A model generated the notes under the pieces. The model saw nothing but the letters and a program-made list of their open reading frames with translations. It was not told the DNA's origin and did not search any database. 64,000 bases of DNA from Nannochloropsis oceanica (lineage: Eukaryota > Sar > Eustigmatophyceae > Eustigmatales > Monodopsidaceae), in the NCBI GenBank assembly GCA_004519485.1, contig CP038129.1, positions 310,001-374,000 of the forward strand. Direction: 5' to 3'. Position numbers and translations under genes: made by a program. Shown here piece by piece: positions 14,602-25,464 of the stretch (the first letter of the stretch is position 1; each line of letters begins with the position of its first letter).

Positions 14602-14655
14602 TTTCTCCTGCAATTTTGGTCTGCGCGATTCGTGGTGCGTTGGAAAAAGGGACAA

Positions 14656-15404
14656 TAATCATGAGAAAATATAGAGTAGATAAAGGATCGGAGGAAATAT
14701 TATTGTGCTTATTGCATTGCTGACCGTTAAAAAAAGCTTGCCGCAACAACAGTGTCAGGCCAGCATGGCGTCATTTTTCCGCCAGAATGCCTGTACCCCG
14801 ATGCTCTTATCTTTCTCGTGATCCTAAGCGTTTGTTTTTCTCCAATACATTTCATTTCATATGGAATCATACATCGCTGAGAAAATTTAATTTTTGCCAC
14901 TTTTGTTGAATAGTCCATGTAGGAGCGATGGGATCAAATCAGGCCCTTTCTAGAAAGCAAAGGACTGATCTTCAAATAATTTCGACCCCACTGAATGCGT
15001 TTTGGGAAGTCGCCAAAGACAAATCGGAAATGATTGCGCTACAGCTAATATAATGTAAGGATAGGACATAATTATTATTGTACATGTCAAAATGTAATGT
15101 TAAAATGTATATGCTTGTGGGGTCACGTAAATGGGAATAGAACCAATTTCTCGGTGGCCGAGTTTGTAAGCGCCGAAAATTTAAAATCACGCACAACGAT
15201 CCGATTCAGTCGAGGGAGATTTTTTTTCAAAGTAAAGGAGGTGTTCAAGTACGATTTTCCAGCATGTCAAAGGGTGTACATTTTTCTTTATGATCCGAAA
15301 AGCACGCGGTGTGTTTATTCAGGGCGCTGATTGCACTCTTCAAACAGATTTTAGATCGAAAAGAGGGGTGCGCGGATAGCATGAATTTCCCAGCAGAGGA
15401 CAGA
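14656..15404. other. Intergenic, no gene seen
   Basis: AT-rich spacer upstream of the nine-exon gene. No domain or splice-consistent ORF. Confidence 0.4.
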
Positions 15405-15809
15405 CTATACAGAAACTTATGTACGTTTTTGCACTTTAAACTTTTTTTGGCTTTTAACTACCATCACGAACCTTGTCACCAGCATGATGGCATCTACTTC
15501 TATCATAATGTGAGCACCAAAATAAGCCCATCCCGCGTGACGCGGTAGATGCCGGCATCAGACCACTGCCGTTTTCGCGGGACGATGACGCCATCCCGTT
15601 CTGATCAAGCCGCTCCTTTGGCTGCAGGTCATCCCGCGTCGACGAGTGGGACTGATGACGGCATCTTCCCCATCATGCGGGGCGGGCTTATTTTGGTGCT
15701 CAAAATATGATAGAAGGAGATGTCTTTATGCCGGTGACAAGGCTCGTTATGGTGATTAAAACCCCAAAAAAGTAAAAAGAGCAAAAAAGGTACATAACTT
15801 TCTGTATAG
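15405..15809. repeat. Foldback element, copy 1
   Basis: Begins CTATACAGAAACTTATGTACG and ends with its near inverse, CATAACTTTCTGTATAGG. The two arms (each over 130 bp, including GAGCACCAAAATAAGCCC and GGGCTTATTTTGGTGCTC) are inverted repeats, so the element could fold on itself. It has no coding capacity. Confidence 0.85.
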
Positions 15810-16749
15810 GCCGTACGGATTATGTTTATTATAATTGATTCTTATAACGCACTATTTGGTTAGGGATCAAGGGCATCTAAAAGTATTTCCTGTTTACTGT
15901 AATAACAACAAATTCTCACACAAACGAAAATGGGCAACCAAATTTCCCAGCAACTACAAAACGACTATCAACAATACATGGAATCTTCCGATGAAATTCT
16001 AACCGACGTGGTGGCCAGTCTTAACACCAAACGTTTAGAGGAAATTGGCAAGCTATCCAATATTGGCGACATAAATAGTCAAGCACTGTATTTCATATCC
16101 TATATTGTTCACTTTTGTAAGGAAAGGACGACAGTCTCATTTCAACATTCGAGCCCCCCAGGGTAGGCGGCAAAATTGGAGACGCCAATGTCGATGCTTA
16201 GCACTAATTATTACCCCAGAAGAACCGGGCAAATAGATCATGCGTTTGGACACATCTCTTAGAAACTCGGCACCCTCATGGTATCATATCCCACCGGTTC
16301 GAGCACCGCCATGTCGTCGTCAAAATGAGTGAGAAGAAAACGACACACGAAGGAAGTTGATGTTGTCCAGGGGTTGATTCCCTGGAGCGAGCGACTGTGA
16401 GAAGGTTAACAACATAATTACACGGACATTCCTGTTCAGGCACCATCCAATAACATTTTCGTAGGTCTGATTGCGAGGGGTCACACGAGTCAGGATTATT
16501 GCAACATTGGCAATTTGGCAAACAAGCGGGAAATTTTTGGGAAGATGATGCTTGCTTACAGACATGAAAATCAAGCCTGATTTCATCGGACAGACCCATT
16601 TCTGGAAGACGAATTATTGGATTCTAACCCGGCGCTGTACCCGGCCCCTGTCGTCGTTGGCATTGATCTTGCATCCGTCAACATGTTTCCATATCATGTC
16701 GTTGTCCCGGTGCTTTATCTTGGGAAGAGAACCAAACAACGAGAACTAC
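15810..16749. other. Unassigned region with small ORFs
   Basis: An ORF at 15930-16166 begins MGNQISQQLQNDYQQY (possible N-myristoylation start) but has no family. A Cys-rich ORF at 16276-16599 (minus) is also unrecognised. Neither is claimed as a gene. Confidence 0.35.
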
Positions 16750-19703
16750 CACAGCGGGCATAAGACACGACAAGTATTATTCAAATTGCGAGAACAAGAC
16801 GACAAGAGAAACGATTATTTGTCCAGGTTGTAAACAAGAGGAATAAGAGATGTATTGAAGAAGTCCTATTAGCTATGCAAAAAGAAATAACTTTAACGTG
16901 AAAGACATGGAGTGAGTCGTATCAAACGAGGTGAGGTACCCTAATATTTGCTTAAAGATATACATAACTCCTATGGTTTGTAAATATAGATCACCAAACG
17001 AAGCTTTATGGGATGCCACAGTTGATGCCTGATAATCCACGGTTTCCAGGAACGCAGGTAGTGTAAAATTAACACACGCATGCTGCATGAGCTGCCGTAT
17101 ATGCCTGGTAGTTCATAGATTCCAGCGGCACGGGTAGTATATTCCCATAATAGCATCCCATTGCACTTCTATTTATTGTGTCGAACCATGTCCCACCAAC
17201 AAGCTCGCAGCTTTTGGGGTTTGAATTGTGATACATTGTGCATACATCAACAGGATGACCACGATAGGACCATTTATTCTCTATCAAATACTCGATCAGG
17301 AGGCCATCGTGGCAGCCGCCAAACTGACCACATTGAGTATCGGACTTTTCATTAAATGTTGAAAAAGAGATGTGCCCTTTACGATATTTCTGAAAATTAA
17401 ATATCACTGCGCCAAGATCAATGTAACCCATTTTGACATCTGCTACCATGCATTGATAGTTTTGAAGCCTGACGCAACACGCCTGATCATGCGGAGTGTT
17501 TGTTGATGAAATCCCACCCCAGATCGAGTATCGTGAATAAAAATTCATTAAGACAAGATCGACGTTATTAGGAAGGAAATCCAAAGCATCGGGAGTGTAC
17601 CAATTGTCTCCGTTAGTGACTAGTAGCCATTTGAACTCCTTGCTAGAACCACAGTGGTGCTCTATGGCTCTATCTGTCACATCATAGGCCGAATTGGGGT
17701 CATCTGCAAAGCTCCTAGTGGCAGTTAGGGGAGAAATTTCAATCTTTCCTTTATGTTCATATTGGTCAAGGATAGTGTGCAGATCCTCAAATGGAGTTAC
17801 ATCTGTATTGACGATGAAAGCTCTCCAGTTTTTGTGGTTCAAAGCAAGCAAAGTGTTGAGCATTTGATGGATGTTGTAGATGCCTGTTGCATGGATCTTA
17901 TAGGTGCGGACGATAATACACACTCTATCTTGTGTCGCCTTATGGCTTACAGGCATACCAGGGTTCTCCTCCAAAGGCACAGAGCTCACATAACCGTCAG
18001 GCGTGGTTTTTGATACATGGCCTCGCTGTTCATCGGAGACAGCTCTTTGGATGGCTTCAAGCCATCGTCTACCCCATTGGATGCTTGGCTCAATGGCAGA
18101 CCCCTGTCCCCACTCATTCCATGCATTTAAAAACACAAATCCACCAGGCTCCGTCCTGGCCAGATTTTGACGGAGCCAGAAATACAAATGTGACGGATGA
18201 AATGGATAGATCGTAGCACCAGCGGTAGGGTCGGAGTATCTAGGAGAATTGTCAAAGGCAGCGGAAGCGCCGTAGAAGTAACTGTCTGCCTTTTTTTGGG
18301 TGCTCACAAGGTTGTTCATAGTAGAGCCGGACGCCGAAATGTAATTTGGGAAGAATTCGACCAGAGAATCCATTCCTGGCTGCAATTCCCAAGAAGACGA
18401 TCCATTCCAGCCTACACCATTGATTTGTATCACGTGAAGGCCCGTCAAATTTGCTTTCCTCGCCCACGTTTTCCACTGACTTATCATTTGCTCCAAATCG
18501 GGAATATCGTCCGCTTTGTAAATTAGGATGATTGGTAGGCCCTTGTATTTCAAATAATTTGTATGCTCTAGATAGGGTAAAAGCCAGTCAAAGTGAGGCT
18601 TCCAGGTTTCTCGGTCGTAAGTCTGATTGAGGAGAATTTCTGACCCGTCCTTTTCATCCCACTGTCGCGTCCAGGGCTCGTTTGCCCAAGTTAGACAGAA
18701 AGGAATGTCAGGGTAGCCGTCTAAGAGCATCATTTCCAGTGGCTTTTCCATGATAGCTTTGGTGCCGAACCAGTAATGGTATATGGCAAATCCATGAATA
18801 TTATACTTCCTTGCTAGCTCCCCCTGAAAACGCCTTTGGCTGGGAGACATCAAGTCATAGAAGCCCATTCGTTCGGCAGGCCTAATAATTGCCTGACCGT
18901 ACCGATTTTGGTGAACCTTTGCGACATTGGAGAAATCTGTGAAGCCTTTTCCCCAAAATTGGTTATTCTCCTCGAATTCATGAAACTGAGGAAAGTAGGC
19001 AGCGATCACTTTTTTCTCTTGTCCCACCGCCAAAGTGGGCTCATAAGTCCTCTCAAGAAATTTTGCTGGTAGAAAAAAATCTCCTTCTTCCAAATGAATC
19101 ATTTTTCCAATGAGAACAAAGGCGAAGAAGTGTAATGCAAAAGCATATGCCACCACACATTTCGACCGCCACATGATGAAGGCAAATACCAATAGCCCGG
19201 CAAAAAATATGCCTTCCAACTAGTTTGATATTTCGATTTCCAAACTCGGACGCCCAATTTCGAACACGAATCGAGCTGTTTGACACGATGATGTTTTAAG
19301 GGGTTCAGAAGGGTTTAAAGGGAGGGTGAATGGGTGAAGAGAAGTCGATCGCAAAGTCATCTCATAGCAAAGAGCATCGATCGCAAGTCTTTTCAACAGC
19401 AAAAATCAATTCAGGTTAAGATCTCATGATCGAGCCGCAGAATTATAACGAGAAGATCAGTCAGACTCTACCTTCTTCACTCTTCGTCACTCTTCTATCA
19501 AATCTAATTTTATCAATCGTGGTTCCATCGTTTTGAGGCAGACACATTCTGTATTTTCATCGCTCATGAGTTACTTTCCTTTTTTAGGATGGACGCGACG
19601 ATAATAATACCGCGCGGTCTTGCCGCCCCGCCAGCCTAACATCAAGCTGCCATGGGCAGCAGCAGTAGCGCCTGACGATGTAATCTGGGACGACATTCAG
19701 AGA
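16750..19703 (-). repeat. Inverted segmental duplication, left arm
   Basis: This roughly 2.95-kb segment is repeated in inverted orientation at 55009-57945. It includes the WbsX fusion gene, about 500 bp upstream and about 300 bp downstream. Homology begins at AATGTCGTCCCAGATTA on the upstream side and fades near the ACAAGTATTATTC/CACTATTTG region downstream. Confidence 0.85.
17069..19174 (-). CDS. WbsX (GH99-like) - glycosyltransferase fusion protein, copy 1
   Basis: Single exon of 701 residues; the first in-frame ATG gives MWRSKCVV, followed by a signal-anchor (AYAFALHFFAFVLIG). Residues about 50-380 match the Glyco_tran_WbsX family: AAYFPQFHEFEENN, FWGKGFTDF, GFAIYHYWF, LTWANEPWTRQWD, GLPIILIY, HVIQINGVGWNG and FLNAWNEWGQGSAIEP. 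Residues about 420-690 form a second Cys-rich domain starting VCIIVRTYKIHATG with VNTD and TNGDNWY, resembling a GT-A/GT2-like transferase with a possible metal-binding site. WbsX is known from bacterial O-antigen loci and is related to endomannosidase GH99. A lumenal bifunctional enzyme is inferred. It is nearly identical to the gene at 55536-57644 except for the last 140 residues. Confidence 0.8.
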   Translation of the reverse strand: MWRSKCVVAYAFALHFFAFVLIGKMIHLEEGDFFLPAKFLERTYEPTLAVGQEKKVIAAYFPQFHEFEENNQFWGKGFTDFSNVAKVHQNRYGQAIIRPAERMGFYDLMSPSQRRFQGELARKYNIHGFAIYHYWFGTKAIMEKPLEMMLLDGYPDIPFCLTWANEPWTRQWDEKDGSEILLNQTYDRETWKPHFDWLLPYLEHTNYLKYKGLPIILIYKADDIPDLEQMISQWKTWARKANLTGLHVIQINGVGWNGSSSWELQPGMDSLVEFFPNYISASGSTMNNLVSTQKKADSYFYGASAAFDNSPRYSDPTAGATIYPFHPSHLYFWLRQNLARTEPGGFVFLNAWNEWGQGSAIEPSIQWGRRWLEAIQRAVSDEQRGHVSKTTPDGYVSSVPLEENPGMPVSHKATQDRVCIIVRTYKIHATGIYNIHQMLNTLLALNHKNWRAFIVNTDVTPFEDLHTILDQYEHKGKIEISPLTATRSFADDPNSAYDVTDRAIEHHCGSSKEFKWLLVTNGDNWYTPDALDFLPNNVDLVLMNFYSRYSIWGGISSTNTPHDQACCVRLQNYQCMVADVKMGYIDLGAVIFNFQKYRKGHISFSTFNEKSDTQCGQFGGCHDGLLIEYLIENKWSYRGHPVDVCTMYHNSNPKSCELVGGTWFDTINRSAMGCYYGNILPVPLESMNYQAYTAAHAACVC

Positions 19704-19707
19704 ACTG

Positions 19708-20031
19708 ATTTTGGTGAACCTTTGCGACATTGGAGATGTCTGTGAGGCCGGTACCCCAAAATCGGTTATTATCATCAAATTCATGAAATTGAGGACAGTA
19801 AAGAGAGATCACTATTCAATCTTGTCCCACCGCCAAAGTGGGCCCAAGAGTACTCTCAAGAACTTGTGCAGGTAGAGAGAGCTTTCTCTTTTCGAAATAA
19901 ATCCTTTTCCCAGTGAGACGAAAAACGCAGAAGTGAACTGCAAAAGCGTATTCGATCACACATTTCTACTGCCACATGATGGAAGCAAATAACGATGATC
20001 CGGCACGAATTATACGTTCCAATGACGTTCC
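19708..20031 (-). pseudogene. WbsX N-terminal relic (older copy)
   Basis: Read on the minus strand it parallels codons of the signal-anchor and first WbsX block of the adjacent gene (a copy of FHEFEENNQFWG and of the leader with MWRSKC). It has scattered substitutions, loss of frame and no downstream domain. It lies directly behind the upstream boundary of the inverted duplication. Confidence 0.75.
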
Positions 20032-20391
20032 TTTGCTATCATAATGATGGGTTGTAAATGCATGGCATATCAGCCAGCTCACAGAGGAATGGAAGCACTG
20101 ACATGGGAGCGTATACATATCATGTGCTGCGACTACTCCCACAGCGGGTCGTAGATATCAGCGAGTGAACGTTTTCGTAGTTTTTCCAAAGCGACGCTCT
20201 GCGTCCAATATGACTTGAAATACCGAGTTTTTTTTGTTATGCTGCCTAGACGAGTGGATGTAGTAATAGATGACGACATTCAGGCTTAACATTCTTTCCA
20301 ATGTGACAAACTGCGGGGATCTGCTATCTATCCCACGAACTCCGCTGGACATTTTCAAAGACATGGAGAGTTTCATGGGTCTTACGGGCGT
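20032..20391. other. Intergenic, no gene seen
   Basis: Spacer between the WbsX relic and foldback element copy 2. Confidence 0.35.
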
Positions 20392-20797
20392 CTATACAGA
20401 AAGTTATGTACGTTTTTGCCCTTTTCATTTTTTGGGGTTTTCAATCACTTACTTTGCAACCGGCATGATGGCATCTACTTCTAACGTATTATGAGCACCA
20501 AAATAAGCCCGCCCCGCGTGACGGGATAGCTGCCGGCATCAGTCCACTCGTTGGCGCAGGGCGCAGCCAAAGGAGGGGCTTGCTCAGAGCGAGATGGCGT
20601 CATCGTCCCGCGAAAATGCCAGTGGCCTAATGCCGGCAGCTACCCCGTACGCGGGGTGGGCTTATTTTGGTGCTCATAATATGTTAGGAGTAGATGCCAT
20701 CATGCCGGTTGCAAAGTAAGTGATTGAAAACCGGTTGCAAAGTATGTGAAACCCAAAAAATGAAAAGGGTAAAAAACTTACATAACTTTCTGTATAG
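20392..20797. repeat. Foldback element, copy 2
   Basis: Starts CTATACAGAAAGTTATGTACG and ends ACATAACTTTCTGTATAG. Both arms carry the GAGCACCAAAATAAGCCC module in opposite orientations. A short extra duplication (TGAAAACCGGTTGCAAAGTA) sits near the right arm at about 20724. Confidence 0.85.
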
Positions 20798-22080
20798 TCC
20801 GTACGGATTATATTATTTGTAATTGTTCTTATTATGTGCTTCGCGCTTTGTGTTTGTTTAGAGATCTAAGAGGGCTGTATCATGTGCCTGGAAGGAAAGG
20901 TGCTTTTTACGCTAAAATTCTTCACAACGGGGTTCAACAACCGCGAAGGATTTTCTGCCTAGAGCACACGTTGGACGACTACCAGTATAATCTAGTCAAT
21001 CATTATTCGTCCTGTCCTTCGATTTCGCACGACCAATAGTCGTCGTAGTCGTCCTTAATGGAAATCATGCACGTTGATTAGTCGTCGTAGTCGTTCGCAA
21101 TGGAAATCATGCACGACTACGACTAATCAAATGACTATCAACGACGATTTACGACTATTATAATTGTCAGTCGTACAGGTCATCTTCACAGAGTAGTCAT
21201 CCAACTTTTGATCCTCTTCTAAGCTGCTGGACAACCACAATTTACAGTGGTCAAGGTCGTTGTGACGACTATAAATTGTATTATGTCGTAGGTCGATGAA
21301 AATATGGACGAATAGTCGTCGCTTGATTCTGCACGACTGCGACGACTACTAGTCGTCGCTCGATGAAAAGCATGCACGACTACGACGACTAGTAGTCGTT
21401 CTCGATAAGAATCATGCACGACTCCGACTAATCACATAACTATCGATGATTATTGACGACTATCGTAATAATCAGTTGTTCAGGCCATTTTTGCAGAATA
21501 GTCGTGCAACGTGTGGCCTATAGCCTCAGGAGGCCGGATTTTGACATGCTAAGTGAATTATGATTTTTTCTTTCCCATTGATACCATTTCTCTCGAATGC
21601 AATCCATGCTTCACTTTCAAAATACTTCGATGTTCTTGTTGCTCAAATTGGCTTTTGGATACTGGACCTGATCCCTTCTTTAACTATCTCAACAGTAATC
21701 ACGGGCTCGAAGTATATTTGCTGCTTGCAAAAGCGATAAAATCGACTGCCAGTCCCTCTAATACTGCCGCCATAAGGACATCCGCTGCCTCACTAACCCG
21801 AAGTCGTCAAAAACCCGAAGAGGTCTATTTCTCATGGCAGTTCCGATACAGTCGACGGGAAAAATCAAACTGGCTAGTACACCACGATCGTCTTTGATTA
21901 GATCCTTATAACAATTAGAAACTGCATGAGTAGACTAGGAATCAAGCGTCTTAACAAAACCTTCCCTTAGACAAGGGCACTAAGACTGTTCTGAATTGCT
22001 TGCACGCTAAAGACCGTGTTTTTTCAATAATCTGCCAGACTCTCATTTTACGTGTTTACCCTTTCATAGCTTTTATTCAA
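20798..22080 (+). repeat. Orphan copy of the HtrL-like gene's upstream region
   Basis: 20798-20960 and 21527-22080 align with 28693-28860 and 28876-29400, the region just before the HtrL-like gene. Shared strings include GATCTAAGAGGGCTGTAT and GACTGCCAGTCCCTCT. No HtrL-like coding sequence follows here. The alignment is interrupted by the 551-bp inverted-repeat element at 20965-21515. Confidence 0.8.
20965..21515. mobile_element. hAT-like non-autonomous element (MITE)
   Basis: Its ends are inverted repeats: CACACGTTGGACGACTA at the left and, read inward from the right, CACACGTTGCACGACTA (one mismatch). It is flanked by GCCTAGAG (20957-20964) and GCCTATAG (21516-21523), an 8-bp target duplication with one change, as hAT elements make. 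The homologous DNA before the HtrL-like gene lacks the insert. The interior is built from TAGTCGTCGTAGTCG-type units in both orientations, arranged as two diverged halves. No ORF. Confidence 0.8.
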
Positions 22081-22765
22081 ATAATTTTGAACCTTCGAAT
22101 AGTTTTGAATGATATGCACTGCATCTGCACCAATGTGCTTTCCTTCGGGGACTAGTTTACGGTGTAGCTTTAAAGTTTAATGGATTCAGATTGCGATGAC
22201 ATGTTTAGATATTATATGATTACCTTTACGACAACAGACTTTTTGTGTTATTTGTAGTTGTTGTTATTACGCGCTTCGCGCTCCATTGGGGATGCAATTG
22301 ATCTCGTCTTGTGGAAACCGCGTCATGACGAATTCCACGGAATAAAAAATGGACGTCATTCGCGAATGTCCCGGCAAGTGCGGATTCTTCCGGAGTTTGG
22401 AGTGGTAATGATTGGCAGAGTATGACCTATGGGAACTGTCTATTTGTCGCCGTTGGGATTCTCTAGTTACTGCTGTCGATGTCAGACAAGATGACACTTG
22501 ACGAAAAATCTCGAGGAAGTTCGTGAATGTGTGTGTCCCATAAAGACGGTTAAGTCGTTCTCCGATGCATTTGCATGTCCGTGATACGTTTGATTAATGA
22601 TAGGCCTGAGGCATTCCGGACATAATCGCGTATCTTGGCAAAAAAGAATCTTGTGAAGATGATAACATCCCAAAACCATCGCTTTCTTTTTTTCACCAAA
22701 AAAGAATAAATACCCAAACGTCACTTATATCCACGCGTTTGCCTAAACCATACTACTTATTTATC
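22081..22765. other. Intergenic, no gene seen
   Basis: It includes a CGCGCTTCGCGCT motif near 22270 that also occurs downstream of foldback copies 3 and 5, so part of this stretch may be another decayed copy of that flank. Confidence 0.4.
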
Positions 22766-23420
22766 ATGCTTGCTGGAGCAGGAATCATCCAAATTGCGGC
22801 TGTCGGTCGCCAGGATGTCTAAATCAACAAGGAACCCAATCTCACTCTTTTACAGATGTCTCACAACAAGTACACCGACTTTGCCTAGAATTTTGGATTG
22901 CAAAACATGAACCGCATTATTGTCTTTGGAGCCCAAAAGGCGCCCGCTACCATCTTCCGATACAGCGACCTTATCACCGATGTACACATGTATGTGACCT
23001 TGCCCCCCATTGTGGTCCCCGGAAACGGCGATTGGAATAAGTATGAAGATAACATTGCGTACAGTAACGAGAGGAGACTCGGGCTAATCCCCTACCGTGT
23101 ACGAATACTACCCGAAGGGAGCTTACTGGGTGAATATAAACTGTCATCTTCCCCTTCCTGCACCCCGCACTTTTTTTGGTGTTGCATATTATGAAGTGCA
23201 AGAGAAAGTCATAGGCCCGGAAAGGGGACAAAACTATTTGCCGAGCGAGCCCCCAAGCATATTATAAACACACAATGAAGGGGAAGACCTTTATTCCTTC
23301 CCTTGCTGTCACAGGTCAGTCCCACTCATGGCTGAATGATCGGCCACAAACAGTTGAGTTTTATGAAGTCTATACACATGTTGTGCATGTGCCCTGCTGC
23401 GATGTTTTGCATCGCACAAT
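22766..23420 (+). pseudogene. Fossil major capsid protein gene fragment, Nucleocytoviricota
   Basis: Translated pieces follow the order of conserved blocks in the double-jelly-roll major capsid proteins of giant viruses (opening block, first jelly-roll strands, and the block before the second jelly roll). The copy is broken in several places, lacks most of the C-terminal half, and has no flanking viral genes that I can identify. It appears old. The family assignment at phylum level is fairly secure; the genus is not. Confidence 0.65.
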
Positions 23421-23639
23421 TTCGGCCTTAGATTCCGACCCCAAAAAAAATGGCGGGCGTAGCAATAGCTGACGCATGAGAATAAGGCAAATGCAGAGGC
23501 CAGTTGGGTGGCGTCGAAGACCGCAGCGGCTTACGAGGAACTCTTGGAAGTGGCCTTAGAGATATTGATGAAGGATCGTATAGTAGCTAATCTGCATGAC
23601 TTTCCGTTCTCAAATTAGTTGATCAACCCCCAAAAAGTG

Positions 23640-24650
23640 CGCCCTACATTACACACGGTCGTTCATCAGGCGAAACGTGTGAATGGCACATAACGCAGAC
23701 AATGCCCTGCATCCCATTTGCTAGCGCCATCCAGACAGACACATAGATACCGGGGAGATAAGTGACGATACGACAGTCTAGCCTCACTACTTTCCCAGCC
23801 GACTTGAAGGTGGTGACGGTGGTGAGGGCCCTGAATAGCGCCATCTTCTTCCGTGTGGACGATGTCCCAGAAGTTGGATTCCACTAGTTGCGCGGGCTCA
23901 GTCTGTAGGATGTATTGAGCGGTCTTATTGATGTACAGTATCTGGCTTCGAATGTCGAATGGAACGACACACATCATGTCCAGCGCATTGTCGATAATAT
24001 TCCTGTATATTCCCATGCAATTCCCGTCACTGCGCAGGTCACCATGTAGCTATTTGCGGCGATGGCGAGACAAGCAATTTGTACATGCGTGCGCGTACCT
24101 TGAGTCGCTCCGCCTTGCTTCCGCCGTTAATTTCGATACGTCCTCTTTCATAGTTTGCTGCTGCTTCCCTGTGCTCTGTTGTACAGGAAGAAGGAGCGAA
24201 TGGAGAGGGAAAATGAGTTCTCAAAAGAGGCTACACCAAAGCTGCAAGCGCTAAGCACATATCACTCATTCCTCTCACCGGAAGTATTTTCCCATGATCT
24301 CGGAGCATCTGCCAGGCAACAGTCTCACCGAAAAACCTACTGCACCTGCCTGGATCTCTTACAGCGGCAGGGGGGTCTCGCCAAGCGGTGCAATCGGTCG
24401 GTAGAGCTTGGTCTCCACATGCTCGGTGAGCGGGAAGTCGTTCTTAAAAAAGCACTCGGTCGACGCCATCACATGCTGCTTCTTGGGCGGCTGAATTTGC
24501 TATTATGGGGGTGGTTGAGCGGCAGGTACGGGTGACTTCGGTTGATATGCCGATATTGCTGCTGATGCTGCCAGTGCTGCTGCCGCTGCTGCCGCTGTTG
24601 TTGTGCTTGAAAGGATAGCGAGGCCTGGTAGAGTACTTTGTCATCTTGGA
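23640..24650 (-). pseudogene. Possible PAS-domain protein gene, frame interrupted
   Basis: On the minus strand a stretch at about 23700-24020 reads as a PAS domain (IDNALDMMCVVPFDI, ILYINKTAQYIL, FWDIVHTEED, and in another frame a following PAS beta-strand block). Upstream stretches at 24370-24510 (FFKNDFPLTEHVETKLYRP) and 24530-24644 (Ser/Gly-rich) could be earlier exons joined by GTAAGA/GTACCT donors. The frame is interrupted at least once, so it is either a relic or misread. PAS modules occur in host regulators and in some algal-virus histidine kinases; the origin is undecided. Confidence 0.4.
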
Positions 24651-25464
24651 CTGAAGGATAGGGCGCTGATGAATGGGCGACGGGCGGAACAATTACTTAT
24701 GTTGGATAATTGAAGTTGCGATGATTTCTTGACCGCCTGCTCTTGGAGTTCCAAAACTGTATGTGAGGGAGGATTTATGTATGTGTGTAAGTGGGCGGAT
24801 TTATCTACGAGTAGGTGCATGTAGACGGTGTACATGTAGACGCTTGTGTGTGATCCGGGGCGGGTATTATTTTTCCCATGTGGTAGAAGTTTATAACACC
24901 ATTCTGGTGGCAAGACAAATTGTGGCGAAAGAGAAAAGAAAAGAGAAAATATGGAATGCTTGGGAAAACTTCCATGCATCGTCCGTCGTGCACGTGCACG
25001 CCCATTTATGTGGGTGCGCACGATGCATGAGATTATGTATGAAGAGGATGATGATGGGAAATGTGAACAGGGAGGCATAGAATGTAGCTAGGGGGTGATG
25101 GGCACCAATCTCCTTTGAAAATGTACCGTGATGCACTGCTAAGAGAATAGAGGCCACACAAGCACATCATCGCTATTAAAGAAAGATGCATACGGCAAAG
25201 ATCGATATTTTAGTTTCTATCCCGGCCCATTGACGCACATCTTTCTTAGAACCAGGTATTTCATGATGAAATAATGATTTTCATTATCATTGTCATTTAT
25301 TTTACACACTCATCGCAAAAATCAGTTTCCTCATGGAAATTTGGAAAGAGGTTATCAAAGCCTCTCGCACTTACTAGCGAGGTTTTGCTTTGTATTTTTC
25401 AATAATCGATTTCAGCTTACGCTCCAACAGACTTCTACCGATTTACAGCCTTATTTGTGAGAAT
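24651..25464. other. Intergenic, no gene seen
   Basis: Simple GTGTGTAAGTGGG-like and GATGATG repeats. No credible gene. Confidence 0.35.
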
